Assembly: GCA_900088475.1 (NCBI GenBank)
Contig: FLMG01004481.1
Coordinates: 1-24,386 of the forward strand
Reading direction: 5' to 3'
From: Hyphochytrium catenoides
Lineage: Eukaryota > Sar > Hyphochytriomycetes > Hyphochytriales > Hyphochytriaceae
Length of the DNA stretch: 24,386 nt
A program made the position numbers and the translations under genes. Shown here one piece after another: positions 21,230-24,386 of this stretch (within the stretch, counting starts at the first letter, position 1; each line of letters starts with the position of its first letter). The notes under the pieces are model-generated. The model was not told the origin of the DNA. It did no database searches and worked only from the letters and a program-made list of their open reading frames with translations.

Positions 21230-21922
21230 GAGAGACCACTGGGAAGAGAGTGAGAAAAGGGAACAAAAGGAAAGAAAGGAGAAGAGAGAGAGAGTATAGA
21301 GGTTTGGATAGAGGAAGAACGGGCACACTTACATGCTTCTATCGCAACCCGCGCCACAACTTCCTTTATCCTTCCTCCTGCTCTTTCTCCTGGGGTTAGA
21401 GAAGAAGAGTAGGTGCACCTCCTCTCCCTTCTCTAGATCCCTCTCTCTCCTGGGGTTAGAGAAGAAAAGTTGAGAAGTCCTTTGGCAGTGCACTCCTATG
21501 AGTAGCTCTGCTTTTGTAAATTCATTACTCTTAATAATGGGAAAGGGAGAGGACAAAGACTATCGATCCAGCATTGTGTTTGTTGCCTTCATGAAGCTCC
21601 CTCTCACATCTACCCCTCGCCTTTATAAACTGGAGTCTCTTATCAACTTCGTATTTCTCTCTCTTCTCTACTACCTTCTCTCTTGGCGCGCCGCCTCTAG
21701 GGACGCTTTCTGAAAGTTGGTGACCGTAGATTGAGACGCTACAACCTTAGGCCGAGCTTGAAGGACGGCTTATTCTTTGACCGATAACACTATCGAGCTG
21801 AAGGACTCTGTCCCTCGTCAATGATCAGCTTAATGCTCCGCTTTCCTCTCAGATCTCTCTGTCTCTGTTGCTGCATCTTTCTCAGTCTTATGTACTATGC
21901 GATATCTTGACCTTTGGTCTTT
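21230..21922. other. Convergent 3' region between the Bfr1-like and DHHC genes
   Basis: Purine-rich just after the Bfr1-like stop (21232-21300), then pyrimidine-rich approaching the DHHC stop. Holds a 25-bp direct repeat. No gene seen, and no canonical AATAAA on either strand close to the stops. Confidence 0.6.
21386..21470 (+). repeat. 25-bp direct repeat in the 3' flank of the Bfr1-like gene
   Basis: TCTCCTGGGGTTAGAGAAGA begins both copies (21386-21410 and 21446-21470). Over 25 bp they differ at one base and their starts are 60 bp apart. They lie in the convergent 3' region between the Bfr1-like and DHHC genes. Confidence 0.8.
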
Positions 21923-24350
21923 TTATCGAGGGGCTGGAACCTCCATCGCAAGATACCTGTGAGCCAGCATACTTCTGTCTGCACAGAGAAACTCCGTCCA
22001 GTTCCGGATGAATCCTCTGTCAAAGGGGTTCAGATAGAAGCCGTTTTGATCCTTCATATACTCGTACTTGTCCTTGTTAAATGTCTCGTTCACCGTGATG
22101 TTTCTTGATATGTTGCTCGTCTGGATAATCAGGAGGATGAGCGTCGGGATGCCGAAGATAACGGAGAGAAGGAGAAGCCCTATCTGTGCAGCGATGCGGC
22201 ACTCAGAGAGAGCGCACCACTCTACGAACTCGCTATCAGAAAGAGGAGAGAGGATGGTCTGGCTGAGAAGAGAGCCGTAAAGAGACTGAGATGAAGAGAG
22301 AGGTTTCTCCCGAACGTTCTGAAAGAAAACAGCGATGAGAGAAGATATCATCAGCGCCATCTCCACCACGAAGAGAAAGCAGAAGAAGACAAATTGCCGA
22401 TGATTGAAGAGGCCAACGCAATTGCTGATCCATCTAGTTGAGAGCAGACCGTGAGCAGGATTCCCAAAAGATTATGCGCGCCAGTCCCGAGACGGTAGCA
22501 CAGCGCAGAAGGGAAAGGAGAAGCAGGTCAGTTCTATGTGGGAGCAAGAAGAATATATACAGGGTGGAGACCTCGTCAGGGGCCAAGAGAAGCACACTGC
22601 CAGATTGGCTATGGCAGAGCAGCAGATGGCAGAGGGGAGTCAAAGGGTAGATGCAATAGATAAATGAGCTCAAAGAGGACACTTCCTGTCGTTTGAAGGC
22701 ATCAAGGGCTCTGGAATATAAAGAGAGAAGGTGCAGCATTACTTACGGGCAATGGTGGTCGAAGCGGTGCACACATCGTCCACAGGAGTGACAATGCTTC
22801 ATTCTAGCAGTCTTCTTTATCCTGCAACTCGGACAAGGAAGCGGTCCCTCCTCGGACGCCAATAACTCTTCAAAGACCAACGGATCGCCTTTGGGAATGT
22901 AGCCTGGGCTCGTTAGCCATACCGACGTATAGCTCCCGGCTACCATCAGAGAGAGACACAGGGCTAGAATCTCAACCGTGTTCAAAGAGAGCAAGAGAGT
23001 CCCTTCCAGCACACTAGCGAGGAAAGGCAGCACAAATACAAGCCAGAGAAAGACTCCCAGGGAGAAGAATGAGAAGAAGAAAAGGACTGTTAGTCTCTTC
23101 TCTGAAGCTTCAGCCATCAACCTATCACTTCTGCCGTTCTTCAGAGCCTGCGTTGTGCTCTCAGATCCTGAAGCTTTACTTAAGTCTAGCGCTGTCCTCC
23201 CCAAGCTGTCCCTTATATGCACAGGAGCGCCCTCTAGCACTAACTGTTTGGCGAGAAAAGCATCGCCTAAGGTACAGGCGAGCATCAGCGGTGTCTGACC
23301 CTATGGCAGCAGAGGCAGAAGTGGAGAGAGGAAGATCGTAAGGTAGTGGAGGACAATCGGGAGCAACCGCGTGAAAGGGGATTCATAGAGGGCAAAGAGC
23401 TAAACGGCTGAGTCATTATGGCCTCCGAGAGCAAAGGAGAATGCTGGCAAAGAGTGCGAGGGACACATTGAAAGCAGGATACAGGCAACTAGAAAGTACG
23501 ATGGCGAATCAAGGCTCATAAAAGAGAACTTGCAGCACGGGGATACCTGCCGTACAAGCTCTCTTCCCCCACAGATTTAACCGTCTCTCTCCTCTTCCTC
23601 TCTCTTTCATTTGTCTCTCTCTTCTCTCTCTCTCTTCTCTTTATTGCGATTTTATTTGTGCTGCTAAGCCTACCTGCGCGTCCTGCAATGTCTGATCTGC
23701 CCCTGATGCCACGAGAAGCATGGCAGTGTAATGAAAGCCCTCGAAGACGGCCCAGTGAAGAGGCGTGGCTCCTCTCTTGTCTTGCATGTTGACATCTGCC
23801 CCATAGCGGACAAGGACAGCTATAATGGCTGGGTTATCAGAACTGGAAGCGTAGTGAAGCGGTGTCATGCCAATCGAGTCCGTAGACGAGTGAGACGCTC
23901 CTGCCTGGAGATAGCCAGCGTGATGAGGAATCAGAAAAGAGATGAGTAAACGAAGAGAGAAGGTGGAGAGAGAAAATAAAGGGAACTAAAGGAGAGAGAG
24001 TTAGAAGTAAATAAAGAGAGAGAGAGCGAGGGGAGAGAGAGCCAGAGAGGAAAAGAGAGAGAGAAGAGGAGAGAGAGTCCTCAATGACCGCAGTCAGTCA
24101 AGGTCCAGGTCCAGGGCGAGAGGAGAGGGTAAAAATAAGCTTAGACAAGCGATGAGTTAACATACTTCCAGCAGCAGTCTGCAGAGAGAGAAGGAGGAGC
24201 AGAGCATGAGCGCAGTGGCTGCTCCTTTCCCATAATTAGCCTTCGCTTCCAGAACAGCCTTCAGCTCATCAGAGGACAGAACCTCCTTGGCCAGGGAGAC
24301 TAGATACCGTGCGACACTCTGCTGGTCATAGTAGCACGCTAGCTGCAAAC
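21923..24350 (-). CDS. Ankyrin-repeat DHHC protein S-palmitoyltransferase (5' end outside window)
   Basis: Minus-strand exons 24350-24166, 23904-23674, 23300-22747 and 22433-21923 splice in frame to 492 visible residues; the N-terminus lies beyond the right edge. Ankyrin repeats cross the junctions perfectly (LLLE/AGASH, DAQ/GQTPLMLAC; MTPLHYAS, GATPLHWAV, LGRTALDLS). Two membrane segments follow (LTVLFFFSFFSLGVF.., ILALCLSLMVAGSY). Then comes the cysteine-rich catalytic domain CPSCRIKKTARMKHCHSC..CVHRFDHHCPW, whose DHHCP/W is rebuilt by splicing, then NCVGLFNHRQF and two more membrane segments. DHHC enzymes transfer palmitate to cysteines of target proteins at Golgi or plasma membranes. The architecture resembles Akr1/HIP14 (ZDHHC17), but only four membrane segments are visible where that group usually has six. 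The long tail has NITVNETFN near the usual TTxE position. Confidence 0.92.
23944..24075 (+). repeat. GA-rich tract inside an intron of the DHHC gene
   Basis: About 130 bp of GAGA-type repeats on the plus strand, which is a CT tract in the direction of transcription of this minus-strand gene. It lies between the donor at 24165 and the acceptor at 23905 and may act as an extended polypyrimidine tract. Confidence 0.8.
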
Positions 24351-24386
24351 CTAAGAGATAGAGTGGAGTTGAGGGAGAGAAAGAAG

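Noticed and set aside
1-24386. CRISPR array, insertion sequence, tRNA or rRNA
   Set aside because: The only regular repeats are microsatellites and short duplications. No spacer pattern, transposase, terminal inverted repeats or tRNA T-loop motif was found on either strand.

Overview
The window is nuclear DNA from a microbial eukaryote. Four of the five intron-containing genes can be spliced completely by eye with GT..AG introns of about 74-490 nt, keeping frame across every junction. There are no operons, no Shine-Dalgarno-spaced genes and no tRNA or rRNA. Long (CT)n/(GA)n tracts fill the introns and intergenic DNA. The GH6 cellulase, the ankyrin-DHHC protein and a PDZ protein with a 'WYCxxC' cysteine pair would fit a stramenopile alga or a related protist. 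That placement is a weak inference; the sequence alone does not name a species.

Layout, left to right. 1-1909: low-complexity DNA with no firm gene. 1910-3109 (+): an intronless, secreted, single-domain GH6 cellulase. 3110-5610: mostly pyrimidine tracts. 5611-8525 (+): a three-exon gene for a 705-aa protein with three PDZ domains, a C4 zinc-binding-like motif and coiled coils. 8526-9223: non-coding. 9224-10725 (-): a four-exon gene for a 255-aa WW-domain protein. 10726-11578: the divergent intergenic region. 11579-16167 (+): a six-exon gene for an Nup107/Nup84-type nuclear pore scaffold protein, 1150 aa, with an apparent ubiquitin-like domain fused near its N-terminus. 16168-18005: an unresolved stretch with exon-like fragments on both strands and a large CT block. 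18006-21229 (+): a nine-exon gene for a 525-aa Bfr1-like coiled-coil protein. 21230-21922: convergent 3' regions. 21923-24350 (-): four exons of an ankyrin-repeat DHHC palmitoyltransferase whose 5' end lies beyond the right edge.

The genes form no obvious pathway. They are a cell-wall or polysaccharide enzyme, a scaffold protein, a WW adaptor, a nuclear pore subunit, an mRNP-type coiled-coil protein and a lipid-modifying membrane enzyme. The most notable observation is the ubiquitin-like module in the Nup107 gene. It ends in an Arg-Gly-Gly and is joined to the Nup107 helical region inside one uninterrupted exon. Next in interest are the alternative or 'poison' splice sites in intron 4 of the same gene, and the contrast between the intronless GH6 gene and its intron-rich neighbours.
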